From the NCBI GenBank assembly GCA_018656865.1, contig JABHYO010000150.1, forward strand, positions 19,077-83,076: a DNA stretch of 64,000 nucleotides, written 5' to 3'. Below, piece by piece: positions 1 to 8,233 of the stretch. The first letter of the stretch is position 1. Each line of letters starts with the position of its first letter. A program made the position numbers and the translations under genes. The notes below the pieces were generated by a model that ran no database searches, was not told where the DNA came from, and saw only the letters and a list, made by a program, of their open reading frames with translations. The DNA is from Gammaproteobacteria bacterium (GTDB lineage: Bacteria > Pseudomonadota > Gammaproteobacteria > Pseudomonadales > Azotimanducaceae).

Positions 1-2
1 TG

Positions 3-659
3 GATGAAGCCGAAAGATCCAGGCGCAGTGACTACCGTAGTTTTAATGACTTTTTTACCCGATCACTGAAGCCTGGCGTACGTCACATCGAAGGCAAGAC
101 CTGTAGCCCGGCAGACGGAACGGTCGCCGCCCTCGGTGAGATTAACGACAACACCCTGATTCAATCAAAAAAACACAGCTATACGGTCGGGACACTATTG
201 GCGGAGGATACTGCGGATTTTGATGGAGGCTCCTTCATCACCATCTACCTGGCACCACACAACTACCATCGAGTTCACGTACCCAAAACTGCCGAATTAC
301 ACAGAACCTGCTACCTCCCCGGCGAACTCTTTTCCGTAAACCAAGCTACCGCTGAACAACTACCCGGACTGTTTACCCGAAACGAACGGCTTGTCTGTCG
401 CTTTCGCACCGGCGACGGCCCCATGGCAGAAGTGCTGGTTGGCGCCATGCTGGTTGCAGGGATCAAACCCATCTGGCTCGATCGAGCCTACAAACCCAGA
501 CTGGAAGTGACGACAGAAATGAAACGAATCTTTCAACAGGGCGAAGAACTGGGCCAGTTCCAGATGGGGTCAACGGTCATACTGCTGTTCAGCCAGCGAG
601 TCAGTTTCTGCGTAGAGGAGGGTGAAGAAGTCCGCTTCGGTCAGCCTATTACGGCCTAG
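3..659 (+). CDS. psd: Phosphatidylserine decarboxylase, 5' end outside window
   Basis: Phosphatidylserine decarboxylase makes phosphatidylethanolamine from phosphatidylserine at the inner membrane. The frame is already open at base 3, so the start lies outside the window. About 218 residues are visible, against 280-320 for the family. Recognisable blocks in order are YRSFNDFFTR, SPADGT, the His-containing APHNYHRVH, and near the C-terminus MGSTVILLF. In the last, the proenzyme cleaves itself at the Gly-Ser bond and the Ser becomes the pyruvoyl cofactor. The 3' end overlaps the convergent epmA by 11 bases. The identification is secure; only the N-terminus is missing. Confidence 0.95.
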   Translation, partial: DEAERSRRSDYRSFNDFFTRSLKPGVRHIEGKTCSPADGTVAALGEINDNTLIQSKKHSYTVGTLLAEDTADFDGGSFITIYLAPHNYHRVHVPKTAELHRTCYLPGELFSVNQATAEQLPGLFTRNERLVCRFRTGDGPMAEVLVGAMLVAGIKPIWLDRAYKPRLEVTTEMKRIFQQGEELGQFQMGSTVILLFSQRVSFCVEEGEEVRFGQPITA

Positions 660-1563
660 CTTCATTGAGTGTGTCGGCTCCCCACAGCACCATCGCCAGA
701 CGATCAATGCCAAGGGCAATACCCGCATATTGTCCAATCTGACCTGTCGCCGCGATCAATGCAGCATCATCCGGCACCTCGGGTTTCGCCAGTTCGCGGC
801 GCAAGCGATTATTTTCAGCGAATCTTTTTTTCAGTTCGGCAACGTCATCGAGTTCCTGATAGGCGTTGGCGAGTTCGATTCCCCCAATATAGAGTTCAAA
901 GCGATCAGCAACCGTATCGCCCTCCAGGGTTGAATTCAGTTCTGCCAGAGCCGCCTGGCAAGCCGGATATTCGTAAACGATGGTTGGCTTCTCCAGTCCA
1001 GGTTCGATGTGTGTCGAAAAAAGAGCATCGAGAACATCACTGAGTCCGGCATCCTCACCAAGATGATCCAGATCTTTCGCCAGGCTCTTCAGGGTTTCTA
1101 GATCAGCCTGGTGTGGATTGAGACCGAAGCGGTCTTCGAATAGACGGTGGTAGGAGACCCGGTCAATGGTGTTGAACTCTAGCCCTGGCGGGTTCAGTTC
1201 CTCGACAATGAATTCAATCAGTGAAACAAGATCATCCATCAGCTCCGTCAGTGTATATCCCAGGCGATACCATTCCAGCATCTGAAATTCGACACTATGT
1301 CGACTACCCGTTTCACCGCCACGAAAAGCTGGACAGATCTGATAAATACTGGCCCCATGCGCACCAAGCAGGCACTTCATGGCGTATTCCGGCGACGTTT
1401 GAAGATAAAGCGGCGGCGAGGTGTTGGTCATCAGGTTCTGGAGATGAGCTTCACTTGAGCCGGAATCCCGCAGAACCGGTGTAACGACCTCCAGTACACC
1501 TTCTTGATGGAAGTAGGCTCTTATCGCCCGCGCCAGATCGCTTCTGAAGGCAAGCATGGACAC
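649..1563 (-). CDS. epmA: EF-P lysine lysyltransferase EpmA (PoxA/GenX)
   Basis: EpmA is a short class II lysyl-tRNA synthetase homologue without the tRNA anticodon-binding domain. It attaches (R)-beta-lysine to a conserved lysine of elongation factor P. The 304 residues keep the class II core: motif 2 in FRGGETGSRHSVEFQMLEWYR and motif 3 in GIALGIDRLAMVLWGA. E. coli EpmA has 325 residues and the N-terminus here is about 15 shorter. The start is GTG at 1563 or the ATG two codons later. The gene follows efp after 9 bases on the same strand, so the enzyme and its substrate are probably co-transcribed. Confidence 0.93.
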   Translation of the reverse strand: MSMLAFRSDLARAIRAYFHQEGVLEVVTPVLRDSGSSEAHLQNLMTNTSPPLYLQTSPEYAMKCLLGAHGASIYQICPAFRGGETGSRHSVEFQMLEWYRLGYTLTELMDDLVSLIEFIVEELNPPGLEFNTIDRVSYHRLFEDRFGLNPHQADLETLKSLAKDLDHLGEDAGLSDVLDALFSTHIEPGLEKPTIVYEYPACQAALAELNSTLEGDTVADRFELYIGGIELANAYQELDDVAELKKRFAENNRLRRELAKPEVPDDAALIAATGQIGQYAGIALGIDRLAMVLWGADTLNEARP

Positions 1564-1572
1564 AGGAACTGG

Positions 1573-2145
1573 CTACTGTTTTACGCGGTTCTGATATTCG
1601 CCGGTGCGCGTATCGACCCGGATGACTTCGCCGATATTGAGAAACAACGGCACCTTCACCACAGCGCCAGTACTCAGAGTTGCCGGTTTTGAACCGCCGC
1701 TTGCGGTATCTCCCTTAAGACCAGGGTCGGTCTCGGCTATCTCCAGTTCAACAAAGTTGGGCGGAGCAACGGCTATCGGGACCTCGTCCCAGAGTGTCAC
1801 TGTGACTTTGTCCGTTTCCTTCAACCACGGAATGCTTTCTTCAACAGCAGATTTATCAGCAGCGAGTTGTTCGTAGCTGTCATCGGTTTTCATGAAGTGC
1901 CAATATTCACCGTCGTTGTATAGATACTCCATGTCATGTTCCATGACATCAGCAGCCTCTATTGATTCGCCGGATTTAAAGGTCCGCTCCCAGACCCGGC
2001 CGGTTTTCAGGTTCTTTAATCTGACCCTATTGAAGGCCTGACCTTTTCCCGGCTTGACGAATTCATTTTCGACGATACTGCATGGATCGCCTTCCAGCAT
2101 GACCTTAAGACCGGACTTGAATTCGTTGGTAGAATAGCTCGCCAT
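1573..2145 (-). CDS. efp: Elongation factor P
   Basis: EF-P binds ribosomes stalled at consecutive prolines and promotes peptide bond formation. The protein has 190 residues if it begins at the ATG at 2145 ([14 protein letters not shown]), matching the E. coli length of 188. An in-frame TTG at 2178 would add 11 residues unlike the family and would overlap the divergent epmB. The modification loop reads KPGKGQ with the target lysine at position 34, the beta-lysylated site in E. coli. The C-terminal block TDPGLKGDT...[13 protein letters not shown] is typical. epmA follows directly and epmB is divergent 26 bases away, so substrate and both enzymes sit together. Confidence 0.96.
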   Translation of the reverse strand: MASYSTNEFKSGLKVMLEGDPCSIVENEFVKPGKGQAFNRVRLKNLKTGRVWERTFKSGESIEAADVMEHDMEYLYNDGEYWHFMKTDDSYEQLAADKSAVEESIPWLKETDKVTVTLWDEVPIAVAPPNFVELEIAETDPGLKGDTASGGSKPATLSTGAVVKVPLFLNIGEVIRVDTRTGEYQNRVKQ

Positions 2146-2171
2146 TACATCAATGCTCTTAAATTCCTTCA

Positions 2172-3200
2172 ATGCCAATCATAACCTTAAGCGATTCAGG
2201 ATTGAACAAATCTCAGCAGAGAGAGCAGTCACATGGCTGGCAGTGGTACATGCAAAATGCTGTTCGTGACATTACTGAACTGGCTGACACCCTCGGCCTG
2301 GAACTGGAAGAGGTACCGACTGACTTTCCCCTGATCGTGCCAAGAACCTTTCTCGAACGCATGCAACATGGTAACGCCGACGACCCTTTACTACTTCAGG
2401 TTCTACCCAGACACTCTGAGAATCTCAAGCTTCCAGGGTATCTGAACGACCCTTTGGATGAGCAATCGATTGCAGACGGTACCGGTCTTTTGCAAAAGTA
2501 CGCGGGAAGGGTTCTCATCATGGTAACCGGCACTTGTGCCGTTAACTGCCGATACTGCTTTCGGCGACACTTCCCCTACGAGGATCATCAGCCCGATAAG
2601 GCAGCCTGGAAGAGTATTATCGATCGCATTACGGCCGACGACAGTGTCCGGGAAGTCATCCTGAGTGGCGGTGACCCACTCGCTATTAACGACCGTCACC
2701 TGAAGGTAATGCTCAGCACGCTTGCCGCTATTCCCCATATCAGGACTATTCGCTTTCACACCAGACTGCCGGTCGTGATTCCCCAGCGAATCTGTAGCGA
2801 ACTGCTGGACTGCCTTGGCAACCTGGAGAAAAATCTGGTCTTCGTTCTGCACATTAATCATCCTCAGGAGATCGACGAGAATGTTGCCAACGCCATGGCC
2901 AGACTCAGGTCCACGGGGGCCAGTCTGTTAAACCAGAGCGTTCTTCTCAAAGGAATCAACAACTCCACCGATATACTATGCGACCTTTCTCACGCGCTAT
3001 TCGACGTGGGCGTCCTTCCCTACTACCTGCATCTGCTAGACCCTGTCGCGGGGGCGGCCCAATTCAATGTGACCGAGCATGAAGGCATCGCCCTTCTCGA
3101 CGCGGTCAGGCGAAAAATATCAGGCTACCTGGTACCGACACTTGTCCGGGAGGTGCCGGGTGAAGAAGCCAAGCGACCGGTCCCCAGCGCATCCCTGTGA
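2172..3200 (+). CDS. epmB: EF-P-specific L-lysine 2,3-aminomutase EpmB (YjeK)
   Basis: EpmB is a radical SAM enzyme that converts L-lysine to (R)-beta-lysine, the donor EpmA uses to modify EF-P. The radical SAM cluster ligands are the CxxxCxxC motif at Cys122, Cys126 and Cys129 (CAVNCRYC), followed by FRRHFPY and the SAM-binding LSGGDPL. The length of 342 residues matches E. coli EpmB. The start at ATG 2172 gives an N-terminus comparable to the family. Only 26 bases separate it from the efp start on the other strand, so promoters for both genes must extend into coding sequence or be very compact. Confidence 0.94.
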   Translation: MPIITLSDSGLNKSQQREQSHGWQWYMQNAVRDITELADTLGLELEEVPTDFPLIVPRTFLERMQHGNADDPLLLQVLPRHSENLKLPGYLNDPLDEQSIADGTGLLQKYAGRVLIMVTGTCAVNCRYCFRRHFPYEDHQPDKAAWKSIIDRITADDSVREVILSGGDPLAINDRHLKVMLSTLAAIPHIRTIRFHTRLPVVIPQRICSELLDCLGNLEKNLVFVLHINHPQEIDENVANAMARLRSTGASLLNQSVLLKGINNSTDILCDLSHALFDVGVLPYYLHLLDPVAGAAQFNVTEHEGIALLDAVRRKISGYLVPTLVREVPGEEAKRPVPSASL

Positions 3201-3227
3201 TATAGTACTCAGGTCCTGTCCGAAAAT

Positions 3228-3256
3228 TTGACACCCTGATGCGGGTTTCCTGATAA
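3228..3256 (+). promoter_or_regulatory. Candidate sigma-70 promoter for fimX-like gene
   Basis: A TTGACA hexamer at 3228-3233 is followed after 17 bases by TGATAA at 3251-3256. This is a near-consensus sigma-70 arrangement in the 158-base spacer between epmB and the fimX-like gene. The leader to the ATG at 3359 would be about 95 bases. The rest of the spacer shows no other clear structure. Confidence 0.5.
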
Positions 3257-3358
3257 CCGATTGTATCGGTCAATATCACCTTGGAATATCGCACCAGTTT
3301 GCCTTGAAAACAGCCTTTTTCGGATGGAAACTTGTTAAACGGTTATCGTGAGATCTCG

Positions 3359-5440
3359 ATGGGCGATCAGGATCCAATTCGACTGCTTATTCTGGAAGAG
3401 TCCCAGAATCGGGCAGAGGAACTTATTGTGCTACTCCGGACGGCTGGCAGGGCAACACGCGCCCACCTGATAGAGTCTGAGAGTGACTTTGCGGCAAAAG
3501 TCACCGAGCAGAAATGGGATCTGATTCTCGCATCACAAAACGCCAACGGCTTTTCTGCGGCGGCACTCCTGTCTCAGATCCAGACAATGGACAAGGACAT
3601 CCCGGTTATTCTGATCGCCGACAACAGGGACCCATCTTCCATCACTGACGGACTAAAGCTCGGCGCAGCCGACGTCGGCCTTGACGACGATGACGAACGC
3701 CTCGTACTGATTATCGAGCGCGAACTGCGCAACCTCGAGAACCGCCGTCAAAAACGTAGCGCAGAAGTAGAACTACGGGAAACAGACCGACGTAACAACC
3801 TATTGCTGGATTCATCGACAACAGCAATCGCCTATGTGCATGAAGGTATGCATATCTATACCAACCAGGCTTATGCGGATCTATTTGGGTATGAGGACCC
3901 CGACGAATATGCCGGGATTCCCATCATCGATCTGATCTCAGGGGAGGACCAGGGTAAGTTCAAAACCTTCCTCAAATCCTTCGAAAAAGATGAGGCCAAC
4001 GAAGAGGAGTTCTGTTGCGTCGACAACGAGGACTCAACGATCCTGACCACTCTGAAAATGTCAAATGCAACCTACGACGGCGAGTCCTGCACCCAGGTCA
4101 TCTTCAAACCCCTGGTGGATGAATCCCAACTGGAAGACCGGATTAAGGAAATTTCGAGTCAGGATCTGCTTACCGGACTCTTCAACAGACAATACTTCGT
4201 GGAGCAGCTTGATTACGCTGTTGATAATGCTAACGAGGACAAACAATCCTCAATCATTTTTTATATTGCCATAGACCATTTCCCCAGAATTCGTTCCGAG
4301 GCAGGAATATCCAATGCAGATCTGGTTCTCGGCGACCTCGCCAGCCTGATTCGAACCGATGTCAGTGACGATTGCCTCATGGCGAGATTCGGGGATGACG
4401 TCTTCACGATACTGATGCAGGGTAATGACAAGGATGCGGCAGAAGAAGTGGCTGAAGCAATACGACTAAAAGTCGAAGGCCACATGTCTGATGTTTCCGG
4501 TAAGAGCTATCAGACAACCGTCAGTATTGGCCTATCGATGATCGCTGAAAACACTTCAACCGTCGAAGAAGCCATTTCCCGTGCTCACCAGGCCGCAGAT
4601 TCGCTCGAAGAAGGCAATGCCGTTGCCTTCTATGAGCCCGCCAAGATTACCGTCGGAGAAGAAGGTAAATCCGTATCCGCTGATGCGCTCAAAGACCTTA
4701 TTTCCCATGCCTTAAAAGAGAATGCCTTTAAGCTGGTCTTCCAACCGATTGTCAGCCTGCATGGTGAGGACGAAGAACAGTTTGAGGTGCTGCTGCGCCT
4801 GCCCGATGCCGAAGGCAATATTCTGAATCCGGGACAATTCATGACTCAGGCGGAGGAAGCAGGTCTGCTGCACAAAATCGACCGCTGGGTGGTTCTGCAG
4901 GCAGTCAAGGCGTTGGCCGACCAAAGAGAAGCTGGCGGTAAAGGCAGGCTCTTCATTAACGTCAGCCATAAAACCCTTGGTGACGAGGAATTTCTCCCCT
5001 GGATGAGTGTCGCCCTCAAGGCCGCAAGGCTACCCAGCGACGCTATTATTTTCCAGATTCACGAAAACGACGCGACTTCTTACATCAAGCAGGCTGCCAA
5101 ATTCACCAAAGGGCTGCAGGAACTGCATCTGAAGTCTTCGATCAACCACTTTGGCTGTTCCCTGAATCCGTTCAACCTGCTAAAACACCTGACACCGGAT
5201 TTCGTCAAACTCGACGGTTCCTTTGCCACACAGATTGAAGAAAGCGACGAAAAGCAGGAAGAATTAATCGAAATGGTTCAGTCCCTGCAGGCAACTGGTG
5301 TGCTGACCGCAATTTCCGGAGTCGAAAACCCCTCCATTCTGCCGACATTATTTATGACCGGCATCAACTATATCCAGGGCAACTACATATCAGAACCATT
5401 GGACGATCTCGAATACGACTTCTCGTCTGAGGATCTCTAA
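3359..5440 (+). CDS. fimX: FimX-like c-di-GMP receptor (REC-PAS-degenerate GGDEF-EVL)
   Basis: In Pseudomonas and Xanthomonas, FimX-type proteins bind cyclic di-GMP through an inactive EAL domain and promote type IV pilus assembly and twitching. This 693-residue protein matches P. aeruginosa FimX (691) in length and domain order: receiver-like domain (about 6-125), PAS (about 145-255), GGDEF-like (about 262-420), EAL-like (about 440-690). The GGDEF site is degenerate (RFGDDVF at about 342-349) and the EAL motif reads EVL at 476, as in FimX. Neither domain is therefore expected to be catalytic. The start is the ATG at 3359 after GTGAG, rather than the in-frame TTG at 3332. No pilus genes adjoin, although a PilB/GspE-type ATPase lies at 34 kb. 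Confidence 0.82.
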   Translation: MGDQDPIRLLILEESQNRAEELIVLLRTAGRATRAHLIESESDFAAKVTEQKWDLILASQNANGFSAAALLSQIQTMDKDIPVILIADNRDPSSITDGLKLGAADVGLDDDDERLVLIIERELRNLENRRQKRSAEVELRETDRRNNLLLDSSTTAIAYVHEGMHIYTNQAYADLFGYEDPDEYAGIPIIDLISGEDQGKFKTFLKSFEKDEANEEEFCCVDNEDSTILTTLKMSNATYDGESCTQVIFKPLVDESQLEDRIKEISSQDLLTGLFNRQYFVEQLDYAVDNANEDKQSSIIFYIAIDHFPRIRSEAGISNADLVLGDLASLIRTDVSDDCLMARFGDDVFTILMQGNDKDAAEEVAEAIRLKVEGHMSDVSGKSYQTTVSIGLSMIAENTSTVEEAISRAHQAADSLEEGNAVAFYEPAKITVGEEGKSVSADALKDLISHALKENAFKLVFQPIVSLHGEDEEQFEVLLRLPDAEGNILNPGQFMTQAEEAGLLHKIDRWVVLQAVKALADQREAGGKGRLFINVSHKTLGDEEFLPWMSVALKAARLPSDAIIFQIHENDATSYIKQAAKFTKGLQELHLKSSINHFGCSLNPFNLLKHLTPDFVKLDGSFATQIEESDEKQEELIEMVQSLQATGVLTAISGVENPSILPTLFMTGINYIQGNYISEPLDDLEYDFSSEDL

Positions 5441-5520
5441 CAACCAGCCTGTCATCCAAAGAGTGCCGAAAATCTGGTGCAGCAGTGCCAGCAAGATGAG
5501 GTCATGCAACACAAGGTCGG

Positions 5521-6738
5521 CTATTGCGAGAGCGGACCCAATTCAGCATCACGATCGCGGATCCCCATCAGATATAGCAGGCTGTCCAGGCCCAATGTCG
5601 AAATGGAATGACCGGCACTTTCCCTGACAAGAGGTTTTGCGTGAAAAGCGATGCCCATACCGGCCGCGTCAAGCATCGCCAGGTCATTGGCCCCGTCACC
5701 GACTGCGATAGTCTGCTGAAGCGATATTCCTTCCTTTTCAGCAATAGCCCGAAGCAACTCTGCCTTTCTTGCCGCATCCACAACCGGACTGACAACCTCT
5801 CCCGTCAGCTGGCCATCCCTGATCACCAATTCATTGGCGTAGACATAGTCAATACCCAGTTTTTCTTTCAGCGTTTCACCGAAATACGTGAAACCACCTG
5901 ACAGAATGGCCGTCTTATATCCCAATCTGTTCAGCGTTTGAAACAAGTGTTCAGCACCTTCCATCAGAGGCAGTCTCTCTGCGACCTCACTCAAAGCATC
6001 GACGGGCAGCCCCTTCAGCAGGCTGACTCTTCGGGCAAGGCTGGTCGTAAAATCTATATCACCCGCCATGGCGCTCGCCGTTATCGCACTTACCTCTTCT
6101 CCCGCACCGGCAAGTGCCGCCAATTCATCGATCACTTCCGTCTTGATCAGAGTCGAGTCCATGTCAAACGCGATCAGTCTGCGGGTTCTACGGTAAATGC
6201 CATCTTCCTGAACGGCAATGTCAACTTCCAGGTCGGCGCACATCGCCAGCAGTTGCTCCCGAAAGGATTCACCTGGCGTACCCCGCAGTGAAAATTCAAC
6301 ACAGGCCTTCGACATGTCGTCCGACTCGCCAAGGGAAACGCGACCAGAAAGGCGTGTAATGTTGTCGATATTGAGCCTATTCTCAGCGATAACTCTCGAC
6401 ACTTCGGCAATATGGGTAGCTCTGATTCGGCGGGCCAGTAGTGTGAGTATGTAGCGCGATGAACCCTGAAGGTCCACCCAGGTTTCATAACTTCCCTCGG
6501 TCACCGGTGTAAAATTGACTTCCACACCCAGAGATTCAGCCTCCGCGCACAAGGCATCGTAAACACGCTCGGCTGTACTCGGCACCTTTGCAAGAATGCC
6601 TAGTGACAGATGATCGTGAATCACCGATTGACCGACATCGAGAATATCGACATCAGATTCACCTAACAGTTTTGCTATGGTTGCAGTGATGCCAGGCCTA
6701 TCCTTGCCGCTGACACTGATCAACACAAGTTCAGTCAT
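5521..6738 (-). CDS. serB: Phosphoserine phosphatase with N-terminal ACT domains
   Basis: SerB catalyses the last step of serine synthesis, hydrolysing O-phosphoserine. The roughly 405-residue protein has two ACT-like regulatory repeats (about 1-85 and 88-180) and a HAD phosphatase domain. The nucleophile motif is DMDST near residue 192-196, with motif II in ILSGGFTYF and motif IV in GDGANDLAML. The long ACT-containing form is the Pseudomonas type. The start at ATG 6738 (MTELVLISVSGKDRPG) fits that family; an ATG four codons upstream at 6750 is also possible. It is divergent from the membrane protein gene at 6826 and convergent with the fimX-like gene; the 80-base spacer to that gene shows no clear terminator. 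Confidence 0.93.
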   Translation of the reverse strand: MTELVLISVSGKDRPGITATIAKLLGESDVDILDVGQSVIHDHLSLGILAKVPSTAERVYDALCAEAESLGVEVNFTPVTEGSYETWVDLQGSSRYILTLLARRIRATHIAEVSRVIAENRLNIDNITRLSGRVSLGESDDMSKACVEFSLRGTPGESFREQLLAMCADLEVDIAVQEDGIYRRTRRLIAFDMDSTLIKTEVIDELAALAGAGEEVSAITASAMAGDIDFTTSLARRVSLLKGLPVDALSEVAERLPLMEGAEHLFQTLNRLGYKTAILSGGFTYFGETLKEKLGIDYVYANELVIRDGQLTGEVVSPVVDAARKAELLRAIAEKEGISLQQTIAVGDGANDLAMLDAAGMGIAFHAKPLVRESAGHSISTLGLDSLLYLMGIRDRDAELGPLSQ

Positions 6739-6825
6739 CGTTCGTTCCATTCAAGACACGCGTAATTATCCGGTAATCCGCTATACTCTCAACCGAATTC
6801 AGCACCTCTGGGGGGACGAGCGCCA

Positions 6826-7851
6826 ATGTCGGATGAAGCACCAGCTACTTCACGGTTGCTTCTGCTACTCGTTGTACCACCTCTTCTGGTCGGTATACTC
6901 GTCTTCACGATCCTCTCCGCTGAATTCAGCCACCGCAGTGCTGACCAGCAACAGCGCTACGGCAAGGCAACCGCCGATCAGCTTTCGGGTTTTCTTGCCC
7001 AATACGTCGTCGAGGGTGACGTGCTTTCACTAAACGTGGTTACTGCCGAGCTGATTAACGGAGGCCAGGTCCATTTCGTAGCCGTTTACGATGACACCAA
7101 TACCCTGATCGCTCAAAGCGGCAGGGACAATAACAGATTCACATCTTTTACCAGCGATATTACTTTTCAAGACTCGGTAGTCGGATTCGTCAGGGTGGCA
7201 ATTCCCAAAACCCAGTCGGCTAGTCGATGGTGGCTTTCGGTCCCTGGTACGGTCCTACTATTCGCGCTCGCTATTGTCTGGCGCAAACCAGACCTGGTCA
7301 CGCTCTGGCTATACCCAAAGGTTGCAGAGGAAACTCAGCGGGAAGAGCAGCCAGATATAGCCATCGACGAAACAAATCCTGAAGGTTTCGAGGAATGCAT
7401 TCTAGTAGTCCGAGTCAGACCGGCCCACTATCTGGAACGCTATTTCGACAAGTTTTTCAGTGCCGCAGAACTCTATAGGGGGATCGTCGAGCAGACGACG
7501 CCAGAGGAACTCGTCATCCACTTCGAAGGACCGGACGCGGTTTTCATGGCCACGTCTACAGGTCTGTTGATCCGCGAGCTAACCGAACTGATGCAGGGCA
7601 ATATGAGCTTCGGCGGCACCCTCGACCTGATTTCCCAGGAGCCGGAAAAAACACGAAAAGCCGCGAGCTATCTTGCATCGATTGCAGAAGGCGATCTAAT
7701 CATGGCCGGTGGCGAAGCTCTGGTACAGGATCGCGTAGAATTACAGACTTTCCACCATTCACTGGTGGACTCACAGGATCTTCGACGAATAACACAGGTT
7801 CCCAACCAGACCATTCTTGTGGATCAGGCGAAGCAGCTCGTCGCTGGCTAA
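6826..7851 (+). CDS. Two-pass inner-membrane protein, YtjB/AhpA-like
   Basis: The 341-residue protein has a hydrophobic segment at about 10-31, a presumed periplasmic region at about 35-130, a second hydrophobic segment at about 134-152, and a cytoplasmic region from about 155. The topology and the position next to serB resemble the YtjB (Smp)/AhpA family of Pseudomonas and enterics, whose role is poorly defined. The periplasmic part looks like a small sensor-type domain. The C-terminal half resembles nothing I recognise with certainty and has no kinase or cyclase motif. The assignment rests mainly on topology and neighbourhood. Confidence 0.6.
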   Translation: MSDEAPATSRLLLLLVVPPLLVGILVFTILSAEFSHRSADQQQRYGKATADQLSGFLAQYVVEGDVLSLNVVTAELINGGQVHFVAVYDDTNTLIAQSGRDNNRFTSFTSDITFQDSVVGFVRVAIPKTQSASRWWLSVPGTVLLFALAIVWRKPDLVTLWLYPKVAEETQREEQPDIAIDETNPEGFEECILVVRVRPAHYLERYFDKFFSAAELYRGIVEQTTPEELVIHFEGPDAVFMATSTGLLIRELTELMQGNMSFGGTLDLISQEPEKTRKAASYLASIAEGDLIMAGGEALVQDRVELQTFHHSLVDSQDLRRITQVPNQTILVDQAKQLVAG

Positions 7852-7901
7852 CGTCATGCATTCGACAAGCCATTGGTTTAAGTCGTTGTCGTCTAGCAGT
7901 T

Positions 7902-8030
7902 AGGGGTGGGGGCATACCGTAAAGTGTGCTTCGCGGCCTTCCTGCCTACCCTCAGTTGCCATGGAGCCTGTAGTCTCCACGGTGCCTTCGGCGCTCGCTT
8001 TGATACACTTTTCAGTATGCCCCCACCCCT
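7902..8030. repeat. 129-bp element with 26-bp terminal inverted repeats
   Basis: The left end (7902-7927) and the right end (8005-8030) are inverted copies matching at 24 of 26 bases. Both contain GGGGTGGGGGCATAC and AAAGTGT. The interior holds a second imperfect stem, CCATGGAG pairing with CTCCACGG. No reading frame of note is present. It lies in the 382-base spacer between the convergent membrane-protein gene and parC. It could be a MITE-like element or a large bidirectional terminator. Confidence 0.65.
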
Positions 8031-8084
8031 CTCCAACTCCAGCGCTACCGTCATTCATCGAAGTTATCCGGCTAAGACAGGGAG

Positions 8085-8203
8085 TGCTATCTGGCGCATG
8101 GTCGCAGCAGACTCAAGGACATGGATGTCCGAAAGTCAGCGTACAGGGAAGTTCCGGGCGGCGCACCGCTTGCAGCGGTGCTGAGAGCATGTGCCGGATA
8201 GCA
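8085..8203. repeat. Structured palindromic intergenic element with nested hairpins
   Basis: The outer arms, TGCTATCTGGCGCATG at 8085-8100 and CATGTGCCGGATAGCA at 8188-8203, pair at 14 of 16 positions. Inside are two perfect hairpins: GGACATGGATGTCC at 8117-8130, and CACCGCT-tgc-AGCGGTG at 8164-8180. A nested cloverleaf-like fold is possible in RNA or single-stranded DNA. It lies just downstream of the 129-bp element and 30 bases past the parC stop. The remainder of the 7852-8233 spacer shows no gene. Confidence 0.6.
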
Positions 8204-8233
8204 ACGACCGCAACCTCGACTTCATAGAATAGA

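Noticed and set aside
2146..2178. TTG at 2178 as an earlier efp start
   Set aside because: The 11 added residues do not match EF-P, and the extension would overlap the epmB start on the other strand. The ATG at 2145 puts the modified lysine at position 34.
7906..8227. Short open frames on the plus strand in the spacer before parC
   Set aside because: They overlap two inverted-repeat elements, have no recognisable similarity or start signals, and their composition follows the palindromes.
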